Positions 44,760 to 52,501 of a DNA stretch of 64,000 bases are shown piece by piece; positions within the stretch are counted from its first letter, which is position 1, and every line of letters begins with the position of its first letter. The stretch lies in assembly GCA_035944135.1 (NCBI GenBank), contig DASZBM010000010.1, positions 310,001 to 374,000 on the forward strand, given 5' to 3'. The translations under genes were made by a program, and so were the position numbers. The notes beneath the pieces were generated by a model, which was not told the DNA's origin, searched no databases, and saw only the letters and a program-made list of their open reading frames with translations. The stretch comes from Acidobacteriaceae bacterium (GTDB lineage: Bacteria > Acidobacteriota > Terriglobia > Terriglobales > Acidobacteriaceae).

Positions 44760-45320
44760 ATGGCGATTCCCGCCACGCAGATGCGCCCCGGCATGATCAT
44801 CAAATTCAAAGACGACCTGCACCTCGTCTTCTCGGTCGAGCACCGCACCCCAGGCAATCTGCGCGCCTTCATCCAGGCCAAGCTGCGCAACATCCGCACC
44901 GGCTCCATGTTCGTTGAGCGCTTCCGCTCCCCCGACCCCATCGAGCGCGTCATCGTCGACGAAGTCAAAATGGAGTACCTCTACAACGACGGTGACGACT
45001 ACTACTTCATGGACCAGGAGAACTTCGAGCAGACTCACCTCAAGCGCGACACCCTCGGCGACGCCGTCGAATACCTCACGCCGAACCTGCTCATCTCCGT
45101 CTCCTTCCATGACGGCAAGCCCGTCGGCATCGAGCTTCCCACCGTCGTCGAGATGACCGTCGTCGAAACCGAGCCTGGCATCAAGTCCGCCACCGCCAGC
45201 TCAGTCACCAAGCCCGCCAAGACCGAAACCGGCCTCGTCGTCCAGGTCCCTCCCTTCATCAACGAAGGCGAAAAGATCCGCGTCGACACCGCCGAAGGCG
45301 CCTACATGTCCCGCGCCTAA
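44760..45320 (+). CDS. efp: Elongation factor P with Asn at the modification-loop tip
   Basis: EF-P binds between the P and E sites of stalled ribosomes and speeds Pro-Pro bond formation. Its 186 aa show the three beta domains, with EF-P hallmarks KLRNIRTGSMFVERFRS (domain I/II) and VVQVPPFINEGEKIRVDTAEG-YMSR at the C-terminus. The loop that carries modified K34 in E. coli (PGKGQAF) or R32 in Pseudomonas reads P31-G-N-L-R-A-F37, with Asn33 at the tip. It therefore cannot be a substrate of EpmA lysylation at that position and may act unmodified. No modification gene is nearby. Confidence 0.96.
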   Translation: MAIPATQMRPGMIIKFKDDLHLVFSVEHRTPGNLRAFIQAKLRNIRTGSMFVERFRSPDPIERVIVDEVKMEYLYNDGDDYYFMDQENFEQTHLKRDTLGDAVEYLTPNLLISVSFHDGKPVGIELPTVVEMTVVETEPGIKSATASSVTKPAKTETGLVVQVPPFINEGEKIRVDTAEGAYMSRA

Positions 45321-45342
45321 GTTCCTCGACTCACTATCATCT

Positions 45343-45385
45343 GGGTGCCCCATTCATGCGCAGCTTCACCGCGCATGGGTGGGGT
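45343..45385. repeat. Dispersed GGGTGCCCCA hairpin element, copy 2
   Basis: Begins GGGTGCCCCA and ends GGGTGGGGTT, as at 12698. The arms 45348-45361 and 45371-45384 pair over 14 positions with two G-T wobbles and a 9-base loop. It lies 23 bases after the efp stop and could act as its terminator. Confidence 0.75.
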
Positions 45386-45428
45386 TCAACATTTTGGGCG
45401 CCGAACGCAGGGAACCATCTTCACAACT

Positions 45429-45458
45429 GCGTCGTATACGACGTATAGTGTACGACGC
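45429..45458 (+). promoter_or_regulatory. Palindromic operator candidate ahead of ICMT/marR
   Basis: Inverted repeat GCGTCGTATAC (45429-45439) / GTGTACGACGC (45448-45458) with one mismatch and an 8-base AT-rich spacer. The spacer and right arm contain TATAGT-like sequence that could be the -10 box. It sits 21 bases before a very strong Shine-Dalgarno (AAGGAGG) and ATG 45480. The second gene of the operon is a MarR-type repressor, so autoregulation is the simplest reading. Confidence 0.65.
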
Positions 45459-45479
45459 ATCTCCTCCAAGGAGGTTCCC

Positions 45480-46049
45480 ATGTTCCACCTCGACGCCTGG
45501 CACACCGCAATTACCGTCTGGACCGCCATCGGCATCCTCTGGATCATCACCGCGGCCTTCGAGCACTCCACACCGCGACCACCAGCCCAGCGCTCCAGCC
45601 ACAATTACAACTACCTGTTTCTCCTCATACCCGCGGCCCTTCTGCTCTTCGACCCGCAGCTCCGCCTCGGTCCACTCAACCGTGCGCTTTTCCAATCCAG
45701 CGTCCTCGGCCTGGCGCTCGTCTTTGCCGGAGCCGCCTTCACCGGCCTCGCTCGTCTCCGTCTCGGCTCCAACTGGAGCGCCAACCCTCGCATTCGCGAA
45801 GGCCACACGCTCTCCACCTCCGGCCCGTACCGCATCGTGCGCCATCCCATCTACACCGGCATCCTGCTCACGTCCCTCGGCACCGCAGTCATCCTCGGCG
45901 AAACCCGCGGCTACATCGCCATCGTCCTCGCCTTCATCGGCTACCTGATAAAGTCCCGCATGGAAGACCGTCTCCTCGCCGAGCGTTTCGGCCTCGACTT
46001 CGCCGCCTATTGCCGCCGCACCAAAGCCCTGATCCCCGGAATTCTCTAA
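45480..46049 (+). CDS. Isoprenylcysteine carboxyl methyltransferase (ICMT)-family membrane protein
   Basis: 189 aa from ATG 45480, with AAGGAGG 6-7 bases upstream. It has four membrane helices (about 10-27, 42-58, 73-95 and 132-155). The C-terminal SAM-binding block of the ICMT/PEMT superfamily is present: GHTLSTSGPYRIVRHPIYTG (about 104-123) and a late SRMEDRLLAERFGLDFAAYCRRTKALIPGI. The bacterial members methylate unknown small or lipid substrates. The stop is 5 bases before the MarR gene, and a palindromic operator lies upstream, so the pair is a small regulated operon. Confidence 0.85.
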   Translation: MFHLDAWHTAITVWTAIGILWIITAAFEHSTPRPPAQRSSHNYNYLFLLIPAALLLFDPQLRLGPLNRALFQSSVLGLALVFAGAAFTGLARLRLGSNWSANPRIREGHTLSTSGPYRIVRHPIYTGILLTSLGTAVILGETRGYIAIVLAFIGYLIKSRMEDRLLAERFGLDFAAYCRRTKALIPGIL

Positions 46050-46054
46050 CCCAC

Positions 46055-46525
46055 ATGCCAACGAAACCCACTGCCGAGCTCCGCGCCCTGGCCGAACAGG
46101 TCGAGCAGCACCTCGCTGCCATTCGCAAAACCATCCGCCAGCCGCTTGAATCAGAGTTCGCCCGTGGCCACCTCACCGGCCCGCAATCCTCGCTCATGGA
46201 GGCCGTTGTCCGCGTGCCCGGCGGCCTCACGCTCAAACAGATCGCCGCCCAGCTCGGCCTCGCACACTCCACCGTCTCCGTTATGGCCGCGCGTCTCGTT
46301 GAAAAGGGCCTGCTCACGCGCCAGCAACACCCAACCGACGGCCGCGCGACCATCCTCATCGCCTCACCTGCGGTCCGCAGCTTCCTTCGCAACCGCATGC
46401 CGAGCCTCACCCTCAGCCCCCTCCTCACCGCACTCAGCAAAGCCTCCGAGTCCGATCGCCGCCAGATCCTCCGCGCGCTCACCAAACTCCGCTCCCTCGT
46501 CGAAACACACAGTCCACGAACCTAG
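46055..46525 (+). CDS. MarR-family transcriptional regulator
   Basis: 156 aa from ATG 46055. The winged helix-turn-helix is clear: GGLTLKQIAAQLGLAHSTVSVMAARLVEKGLLTRQQHPTDGRATILI (about 55-105), with long N- and C-terminal dimerisation helices. It is probably a ligand-responsive repressor of its own operon through the inverted repeat at 45429. The TAG stop codon (46523-46525) lies inside the first unit of a CCTAGAA array, so the C-terminal residues may have been trimmed or altered by the repeat. Confidence 0.9.
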   Translation: MPTKPTAELRALAEQVEQHLAAIRKTIRQPLESEFARGHLTGPQSSLMEAVVRVPGGLTLKQIAAQLGLAHSTVSVMAARLVEKGLLTRQQHPTDGRATILIASPAVRSFLRNRMPSLTLSPLLTALSKASESDRRQILRALTKLRSLVETHSPRT

Positions 46526-46544
46526 AACCTAGAACCTAGAACCT
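46521..46544 (+). repeat. Heptamer array (CCTAGAA)3 over the marR stop
   Basis: Three perfect CCTAGAA units (46521-46541) plus CCT. The first unit contains the TAG stop of the marR gene. The array fills part of the 66-base gap to the acylphosphatase. Confidence 0.92.
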
Positions 46545-46591
46545 CGCCAGCCTTGCCTCGTCTCGCACGATACGAGACACTTAACCGTCCC

Positions 46592-46873
46592 ATGGTTCTT
46601 CACTTCCTTATCCGTGGCCGAGTCCAGGGAGTCGGCTTCCGCTGGTTCGTCCACCGCGAAGCCTCCGAGCTCGGCCTCCGCGGCTGGGTTCGCAACACCG
46701 ACGACGGCTCCGTCGAGGTCGTCGCCACCGGCCCCCGCGAAGATCTCGACGAACTCCGCGCCGAGCTCAAGAAAGGCTCCCGCGGCAGCCGAGTCGACCA
46801 CGTCATCGAACACGAGCTCGACGAATCCGAAGCCGCCAGCCTCCGCGACTTCGAAATCCAGGGCGCCTGGTGA
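46592..46873 (+). CDS. acyP: Acylphosphatase
   Basis: Hydrolyses acyl phosphates such as acetyl phosphate. 93 aa from ATG 46592; an in-frame TTG 13 codons earlier is a poorer start. The signature [16 protein letters not shown] has the phosphate-binding Arg17, and [13 protein letters not shown] has the catalytic Asn35, both at standard positions for this 90-100 residue fold. It lies between two heptamer arrays and 56 bases before apt on the same strand. Confidence 0.96.
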   Translation: MVLHFLIRGRVQGVGFRWFVHREASELGLRGWVRNTDDGSVEVVATGPREDLDELRAELKKGSRGSRVDHVIEHELDESEAASLRDFEIQGAW

Positions 46874-46890
46874 GCTTGCTTTTGCCTTTC

Positions 46891-46918
46891 ACTAACCACT
46901 ACCCACTAACTACTCCCA
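46891..46918 (+). repeat. Heptamer array (ACTAACC-like)4
   Basis: ACTAACC, ACTACCC, ACTAACT and ACTCCCA in tandem, 17 bases after the acyP stop and 11 bases before the apt start. The same ACTAACY unit forms the array at 51826. Confidence 0.85.
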
Positions 46919-46929
46919 ACGAAAGCCCC

Positions 46930-47472
46930 ATGTCCGAAAAACAAATCAACTGCGAGCCGCTCAAAGCGCTCATCCGCTCCGTCCCTGACTTTCCGCGCCC
47001 CGGCATCCTCTTCTACGACATCACCACCGTCCTTAAGGACCGCACCGGCTTCGCGCAGCTCATCGACGCCTTCGCGCAGTACTACATCGGCAAGGACATC
47101 GACCTCGTTCTCGGCATCGAAGCCCGCGGCTTCATCTTCGGCCCCGCGCTCGCCTATCGTCTCAACGCCGGCTTCGTTCCCATCCGCAAGCCCGGCAAGC
47201 TCCCCGCGCCCACCGAAACCGTCAAGTACGACCTCGAGTACGGCTCCGACTCGCTGCAGATCCACAAGGACGCCATCCGCCCCGGCCAGCGCGTCATCAT
47301 CGTCGACGACCTCCTCGCCACCGGCGGCACCATGCAGGCCAGCGTCGACCTCGTCGAAAAACTTGGCGGAGTCGTCGTCTCCCTCGGCGTCGCCATCGAG
47401 CTCGACTTCCTCCGCGGCCGCAACCGCTTCCCGCAATACGACGTCCTCAGCCTCCTCCACTACAACGAGTAA
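46930..47472 (+). CDS. apt: Adenine phosphoribosyltransferase
   Basis: Salvages adenine to AMP with PRPP. 180 aa from ATG 46930; upstream in-frame codons run through repeat DNA and are excluded. Visible features are [21 protein letters not shown] near the N-terminus, the [12 protein letters not shown] block and the PRPP loop [14 protein letters not shown] (123-135). Length and order are normal. The heptamer array ends 11 bases before the ATG, so it occupies the position of the ribosome site and no good Shine-Dalgarno is left. Confidence 0.97.
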   Translation: MSEKQINCEPLKALIRSVPDFPRPGILFYDITTVLKDRTGFAQLIDAFAQYYIGKDIDLVLGIEARGFIFGPALAYRLNAGFVPIRKPGKLPAPTETVKYDLEYGSDSLQIHKDAIRPGQRVIIVDDLLATGGTMQASVDLVEKLGGVVVSLGVAIELDFLRGRNRFPQYDVLSLLHYNE

Positions 47473-47534
47473 CTTCTTGTGTGTCCTCTGGAGAGACTCA
47501 GTGGTAAACTCCGCGCTGAAATCATGGAGAAGCT

Positions 47535-48734
47535 ATGCGGGCCAGTATTTCCTGCTCCGCAGAGATCGTACCTGTATCTCTGCTGATTTTTCTGTCTTTC
47601 GTCATTGGTTGCGGCGGCGCCAATCAGGCCGGCACTTCAGACAACAGCGGAGGCGGCACCATAACTGGAACGCCGGCGTTTACTCCGCCATCATCTGGCG
47701 ACTACCTCTTGCAGGCCTCCGATGTGAATGGTGTCTTCGTTTCCACCGTAAACACTAGTACGGGGGCAGTCGGTTCACCGGTTAGTCAAGATACAGCTGA
47801 TCTAGAAGGCGGAATGGTTGTAACTCCCTCCAACTCCTTCATGTACTCCATTTCTTCAGGGTATGAAAGCATCAACGGCTATCGGCTCGTCGGTCCTGGC
47901 CTGCAATTGCAAAACTTAGTACCCGGCGCGCCTTTTTTATTGATCGCCGCTCACTCTATTAGCTCGATGGTGATTCACCCCACGGGGAACTTCCTCTACA
48001 TCATCGAAGCCTTTGGGGACTCGTATATCGAGCAGTACAAACTAGATGCCACCACAGGAGCGTTAACGAGCATCGGAATCGCAACCGTATCCTCGCTGTC
48101 CGAATTCTCCGAAGGCGTATTCGATCCTCAGGGGCACTTCTTGTATGTCTGCGACGGGAACAGCATCTACGTTTATCAAATCAACCAGTCGACTGGAGCG
48201 CTGTCCCCAGCGCAAGGTTCACCGTTCACCGTGCCGGCCGGTGGGCAAGCGACACACCTAGGATTCGATAGCAACGGTAGCTTCCTCTACGCGACTCTAT
48301 TCAGCGGAGGCTTAGCGGCTTTCGCGGTCAATGGCTCGACAGGTGCGCTGACGAATGTTGCGGGGTCACCTTTTCCGACCAGCCAAGATGGCAGCACCAC
48401 CGCCTCAATGGCGATCAATACCGCGACAAATACGATCTATGTCAGCAGCTACCCTGATAGCAAAATCACGGAGTTCTCTATCGATGAAACGACCGGCTTA
48501 CCTTCGCTGATTGCCGGATCGCCAGTTGTGGTGCCGGGCTCCGCGTATCAGGACGGATTGGGAAATCTCGTGGTCGATCCGGACGCCGGTGTCCTCTTCG
48601 CCACGATCGGCCCTGTAAAAAACAACATCGTGGCCATGTCGATTGGCAAAGATACCGGTGCGCTCGCGGTGCTGCCGGGAGCCCCCTTTGCTGGTACTGG
48701 TGGGAGAGACATTGTCCATGTGAAGATTCCTTAG
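47535..48734 (+). CDS. Lipoprotein beta-propeller (lactonase/YVTN-like)
   Basis: 399 aa. The N-terminus ends in a lipobox VIGC (about Cys26) followed by a Gly/Ser-rich linker, so it is lipid-anchored. Blade-like repeats such as TNTSTGAVGSPV, DATTGALTSIG, NQSTGALSPAQGSPFTVP, NGSTGALTNVAGSPFP and DETTGLPSLIAGSPV mark a seven-bladed propeller of the 6-phosphogluconolactonase-like/YVTN type. In Acidobacteriota these are mostly surface proteins without tested activity. The gene is noticeably less GC- and C-biased than apt and the dehydrogenase on either side. Confidence 0.82.
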   Translation: MRASISCSAEIVPVSLLIFLSFVIGCGGANQAGTSDNSGGGTITGTPAFTPPSSGDYLLQASDVNGVFVSTVNTSTGAVGSPVSQDTADLEGGMVVTPSNSFMYSISSGYESINGYRLVGPGLQLQNLVPGAPFLLIAAHSISSMVIHPTGNFLYIIEAFGDSYIEQYKLDATTGALTSIGIATVSSLSEFSEGVFDPQGHFLYVCDGNSIYVYQINQSTGALSPAQGSPFTVPAGGQATHLGFDSNGSFLYATLFSGGLAAFAVNGSTGALTNVAGSPFPTSQDGSTTASMAINTATNTIYVSSYPDSKITEFSIDETTGLPSLIAGSPVVVPGSAYQDGLGNLVVDPDAGVLFATIGPVKNNIVAMSIGKDTGALAVLPGAPFAGTGGRDIVHVKIP

Positions 48735-48812
48735 CGGGTCTTTGCGCCTGAAGCTCCCAGTCCCTTCTGATTCTCTCGCTCGCAATTTGCAAACCTCTCA
48801 GGAGATCCCCTC

Positions 48813-49862
48813 ATGCAATCCTTCGGCTACGCCGCTGCCTCCCAATCCGCGCCTCTCGCTCCCTGGTCCTTCACGCGCCGCGAGCCCAACCCCGACGACG
48901 TCGTCCTCACCATCGACTACTGCGGCATCTGCCACTCCGACATCCACCAGGTCAATGGCGACTGGGGCAACAAGCTCTTCCCCATGGTTCCTGGCCACGA
49001 GATCGTCGGCCGCGTCACCGCCGTCGGCTCCGCCGTCACGCGCTTCAAGCCCGGCGACCTCGCCGCCGTCGGCGTCATCGTCGAAAGCTGCATGCACTGC
49101 GCCAACTGCCGCGCCGACCTCGAAGTCTACTGCTCCGACGGCGGCTGCCGCGACACTTACAATGCCACTCTCCGCGACGGCACCCGCACCTACGGCGGCT
49201 ACTCCGACACCATCGTCACGCCCCAGCACTTCGTCCACACCCTCAAGCCCGGCATCGACCTCGCCGCCACAGCGCCACTCCTCTGCGCCGGCATCACCAC
49301 CTACTCACCGCTCCGCCACTGGGGCGCCGGCCCCAACAAAAAAGTTGGCGTCGTCGGACTCGGCGGCCTCGGCCATCTCGCCCTCAAGTTTGCTCACGCC
49401 TTCGGCGCCCACGTCGTGCAATTCACCACATCCGAATCCAAAATCGCCGACGCCAAGCGCCTCGGCGCCGACGAAGTCGTCCTTAGCAAAGATGCCGGCG
49501 CCATGCAGAAACACGCCGGCACCTTCGACTTCATCCTCGACACCGTCTCTGCCCCGCACGACATCGACGCCCTCCTCGCGCTCCTCAAGCTCGACTCCAC
49601 GCTCTGCTCCGTCGGCCTTCCTGACAAGCCCATCTCCGTGCAGCCGTTCTCGCTCGTCGCGAACCGCCGTTCCCTCGCCGGCTCCGGCATCGGCGGCATG
49701 AAAGAAACCCAGGAGATGCTCGATTTCTGCGCCGACAACAACATCGTCGCCGACATCGAACTCACCACCTACGACAAACTCAACGAAGCCTACGACCGCG
49801 TCCTCAAGAACGACGTCAAATACCGCTTCGTCCTCGACAACAAATCCCTGAGAAAGAGCTGA
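48813..49862 (+). CDS. Zinc-dependent alcohol dehydrogenase (YahK/CAD type)
   Basis: NADP(H)-dependent alcohol/aldehyde reductase of the cinnamyl-alcohol-dehydrogenase branch. Its 349 aa have catalytic zinc ligands C40 (YCGICHSD) and H62-E63 (GHEIVG), structural zinc cysteines C93, C96, C99 and C107, and the NADP-binding GLGGLGHLALKFA. It closely follows the E. coli YahK pattern, which reduces a broad range of aldehydes. Monocistronic between the lipoprotein and TonB-C genes; in vivo substrate unknown. Confidence 0.94.
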   Translation: MQSFGYAAASQSAPLAPWSFTRREPNPDDVVLTIDYCGICHSDIHQVNGDWGNKLFPMVPGHEIVGRVTAVGSAVTRFKPGDLAAVGVIVESCMHCANCRADLEVYCSDGGCRDTYNATLRDGTRTYGGYSDTIVTPQHFVHTLKPGIDLAATAPLLCAGITTYSPLRHWGAGPNKKVGVVGLGGLGHLALKFAHAFGAHVVQFTTSESKIADAKRLGADEVVLSKDAGAMQKHAGTFDFILDTVSAPHDIDALLALLKLDSTLCSVGLPDKPISVQPFSLVANRRSLAGSGIGGMKETQEMLDFCADNNIVADIELTTYDKLNEAYDRVLKNDVKYRFVLDNKSLRKS

Positions 49863-49909
49863 TAGAAAACTCTTGCTCTTCCTTTCTTCGGGTTGCAAAC
49901 TTCACAGGA

Positions 49910-50515
49910 ATGCAAATCCAAAGACTGCTTCCCACACTCACGCTCGCTCTCGCTGCACTCTCTCCGCTCCAAAGTGTGGCATCGCCGGCGTCCGCGTTAC
50001 AAGCGGACTCCCTCGCCAATAAAGCTGTCGAACTGGATCCTGTCCTTATGGATACAGACAGTGCGAATGGCGCTAAAGGAGAGGTCGTGCTCTCCCTCGA
50101 CCTAGACAGCAAGGGAGGCGTCGCGCACGCCAAAGCAATCTCAGGCCCAAAGGATCTCGCCGCTGCCGCGATCGCCGACGCCAAAATGTTTCGCTATCCC
50201 GAACAAGCGAACGCCTCTGGCATTACTCAGCACATCTTGTTTCGCCGTGGCGCCGATGAGGTCCGGATGGTCACTCCCGACTACCTGCCCATGGCAAAAG
50301 CTAAGGCGGCCGGTCTAGTGGAACTCGTTGCTACGGTCGGGCCGGATGGGCACGTCGTAGATGTCACCGTCGCCCGGGGTCATCCACTCCTGCGCAACCA
50401 AGCAGAGAACGCGCTTCGCCAATGGGTCTTCGCGCCTGTGTTGAAAGACGGTGCACCCGTTCAGTGCCATGCAATCGTGAGGTTCAACTTCGACAGCAAC
50501 CGATTCCCGAACTGA
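49910..50515 (+). CDS. Secreted TonB C-terminal-domain protein
   Basis: 201 aa. It has a signal peptide (LTLALAALSPLQSVASPASA) rather than the membrane anchor and proline-rich spacer of true TonB. Two TonB-C-like strand-helix units are visible, about 58-100 (GEVVLSLDLDSKGGVAHAKAISGPKDLAAAAIADAKMFRY) and about 135-200 (GLVELVATVGPDGHVVDVTVARGHPLLRNQAENALRQWVFAPVLKDG). It is likely periplasmic and of unknown function. It ends 1 base before the stop of the convergent lactonase gene. Confidence 0.8.
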   Translation: MQIQRLLPTLTLALAALSPLQSVASPASALQADSLANKAVELDPVLMDTDSANGAKGEVVLSLDLDSKGGVAHAKAISGPKDLAAAAIADAKMFRYPEQANASGITQHILFRRGADEVRMVTPDYLPMAKAKAAGLVELVATVGPDGHVVDVTVARGHPLLRNQAENALRQWVFAPVLKDGAPVQCHAIVRFNFDSNRFPN

Positions 50516-50516
50516 G

Positions 50517-51710
50517 CTATACCCACAACGTAAACATCGGCGTCGTCGCCGCAAACGTCTTCGGCCTCACGCCGAGCCGTCCCGTCGCCGCGTCATGCGA
50601 AAACACCGTCACGTTCCCCGGATCACCGTGAGCACCCTGGTTGCAGCACACCAGCCACTTCTTTGCAGGGTCGAACGCGATATACCGTGGCACCTTCCCT
50701 CCGCTGCTCAGCTTCTGCATCTGCGTCAGGTACCCGCTCTCATCAATCCGCCACACCGTAATCGTGTCTTCGCCCCGCGTGCACGAGTACAAAAACCGCG
50801 CATCCTCGCTGATCACAATCTCGCACGCCGTCTGGCCCTTCGTGCTCATGCCCTTGTCCAGCGTCGACACCACGCTGTTCTCACGCAGCTTCATCACTGG
50901 TGCGCCGCCCTCGACACTCCAGTCATACACATCGATCGTGCAATCGATCTCATGAATGCAGTACACCCACCGTCCATTCGGATGAAACGCCACATGCCGC
51001 GGCCCCGACCCGGCACGCGCCTGCACGCGAATCGGCACGCGCACATAGTCTCCCTCGCCCGGCCCCACAGGAAACACGAGAATCACGTCATCGCCAAGAT
51101 CGCACGCCAACACATATCGATTGCCCGGAGCGATAGTGGCGCAATGAATATGCGCCGCGTCCTGTCTGTCCGTCACCGGCCCGTGCGTCGCCTGCGTGTA
51201 TTTGAAAACCCCAATCGCCTGCGCCAGCGCGCCCACATTTGTCACGCGAAAGGCCGCGAAGCTTCCACCCCCATAGTTCGCCACAAACGCCATCTCGCCC
51301 GTTGGGTCCACCGACACGTAACACGGCCCATTACCCTGTGACCCCACCTTGTTCAGCGGTTGCAGTTCCACCAACCCATCCACCGTAGGGTTCACCTGAA
51401 AGCTCGAGATCGCCGCGCCATCGCCGCTCACGCCATTCACCGCATACACCACGGGCAACGACGGATGCTTCGCCAAAAATGACGGCCGCTCCGCTGCTCC
51501 TGCCAGCTCCACCGCGCCCAGCGTGCCCGTCGCCGCATTCCACGGCGCGCGGTATACGCCTTTGCCGGTGTCCGAGCCCAGCAGCACGCACGAGCCCTTC
51601 CCGCGCGCCACAAACCGACCGGTCGCCTGCGCCGCTGCCATCCCACGCAGCGCAAACGGCAGCGCCACCGCCCGTCCAACAAACTGCCGCCGGCTATATC
51701 CCGCCACCAC
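50517..51710 (-). CDS. Tat-exported lactonase-family beta-propeller
   Basis: 397 aa. Start at GTG 51710 (second choice GTG 51707), just after AAGGGGG, because it gives a Tat signal AGYSRRQFVGRAVALPFALRG. The longer upstream frame is read through a dispersed repeat. The mature protein has the seven-bladed 6-phosphogluconolactonase (YbhE/Pgl) pattern: VLLGSDTGKGVYRAPWNAATGTLG, GPCYVSVDPTGEMAFVANYGGGSFAAF, DLGDDVILVFPV, GPRHVAFHPNGRWVYCIHEID, ISEDARFLYSCTRGEDTITVWRID. Homologues hydrolyse lactones or are uncharacterised; periplasmic location argues against a pentose-phosphate role. Confidence 0.86.
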   Translation of the reverse strand: MVAGYSRRQFVGRAVALPFALRGMAAAQATGRFVARGKGSCVLLGSDTGKGVYRAPWNAATGTLGAVELAGAAERPSFLAKHPSLPVVYAVNGVSGDGAAISSFQVNPTVDGLVELQPLNKVGSQGNGPCYVSVDPTGEMAFVANYGGGSFAAFRVTNVGALAQAIGVFKYTQATHGPVTDRQDAAHIHCATIAPGNRYVLACDLGDDVILVFPVGPGEGDYVRVPIRVQARAGSGPRHVAFHPNGRWVYCIHEIDCTIDVYDWSVEGGAPVMKLRENSVVSTLDKGMSTKGQTACEIVISEDARFLYSCTRGEDTITVWRIDESGYLTQMQKLSSGGKVPRYIAFDPAKKWLVCCNQGAHGDPGNVTVFSHDAATGRLGVRPKTFAATTPMFTLWV

Positions 51711-51725
51711 GCCCCCTTGAGATCC

Positions 51726-51769
51726 GTCATCCTGAGCGTAGCGCCCCAAGCGCGAAGTCGAAGGACCCC
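51726..51769 (+). repeat. Dispersed GTCATCCTGAGC...GAAGGACCCC element
   Basis: Starts GTCATCCTGAGCG, contains GCGCGAAGTCGAAGG and ends GACCCC. I recall this motif as a very common acidobacterial intergenic repeat. It lies 16 bases upstream of the start of the minus-strand lactonase gene, so that gene's promoter must overlap it or lie beyond it. Confidence 0.7.
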
Positions 51770-51825
51770 GAAAACCGCTAGCCTCACCAACACCCTGAAA
51801 CCTTTTCAACCAGGGCCTGTCTTCA

Positions 51826-51856
51826 ACTAACTACTAACCACTAACTACTAACCACT
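51826..51856 (+). repeat. Heptamer array (ACTAACY)4
   Basis: ACTAACT, ACTAACC, ACTAACT, ACTAACC and then ACT, an alternating pair repeated twice (14-bp super-period). It ends 5 bases before the stop of the minus-strand gene at 51862. Same unit as the array at 46891. Confidence 0.92.
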
Positions 51857-51861
51857 CGCTC

Positions 51862-52362
51862 TTACGTCCGCTCGCCTGCTGCGCCCGGCGGCAGATTCTC
51901 GCCAACCGGCAGCCCCATCGTGCTCGCCAGGGTATCCGGCTCGCCCGGCAGTTTGAAGTCCAGCTCCGTCGGATGCGCATCGGAGTTCACCACCGGCAGC
52001 GCCGGCAGCCTCTCCACGCGGCCATCGATCTCCTTCACCACCGCGGCCACATGCTCCAGGACTTCATCCACAGTCATCGTGTAGAACTCGCGGCCGTTGT
52101 CATAGCCGTTTTCAATCGACTGCCTCAGGTACCGCCCCGCCGCCTGCGCTGCGAGATAATCCGTGATCACCTTTCCGTTGCGCCGCTTCTGCTCCACCCA
52201 CGCGTCATTCGGCATGGCAATCCACAGCGGCCGCCCATTCACGGCAAATCGAATATCGGTGGCATCGGCGTGTCGCGTCGCGATTGCGACCACGGTACCC
52301 TTCCACACGCAGTGCTGCGGCTCTTCGGTCCAGCGGTCTGTCGCTACAAAGTCTTCATACAT
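51862..52362 (-). CDS. Conserved hypothetical protein
   Basis: 166 aa from ATG 52362, with a GTG/ATG option 13 codons earlier. No signal peptide. The N-terminal half (about 1-75) is beta-rich, with WKGTVVAIATRHADATDIRFAVNGRPLWIAMPNDAW, and the C-terminal half is helical and acidic (VDEVLEHVAAVVKEIDGRVERL). No motif is recognised. It ends next to a heptamer array and is divergent from the DUF481 gene. It could be in one transcript with the lactonase gene downstream. Confidence 0.6.
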   Translation of the reverse strand: MYEDFVATDRWTEEPQHCVWKGTVVAIATRHADATDIRFAVNGRPLWIAMPNDAWVEQKRRNGKVITDYLAAQAAGRYLRQSIENGYDNGREFYTMTVDEVLEHVAAVVKEIDGRVERLPALPVVNSDAHPTELDFKLPGEPDTLASTMGLPVGENLPPGAAGERT

Positions 52363-52501
52363 GGCACTCTCAAGACTATCGACCCGCTCACCACCACGCA
52401 ACCCGACACGTCCTCATTGTTGAGGGGGCTGCTGTACGATGACATTCTCAGCAAGGGCCATCCAGTCGCATCTATCTAGGTAATCCATTTGGAGGCCAAT
52501 C

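Noticed and set aside
51711-51809. 33-codon N-terminal extension of the Tat lactonase
   Set aside because: It reads through the dispersed GTCATCCTGAGC repeat. The twin-arginine signal begins at GTG 51710.
46521-51856. Heptamer arrays considered as a CRISPR array
   Set aside because: Units are 7 bp and contiguous, without 28-37 bp repeats or unique spacers, and no cas gene is present.
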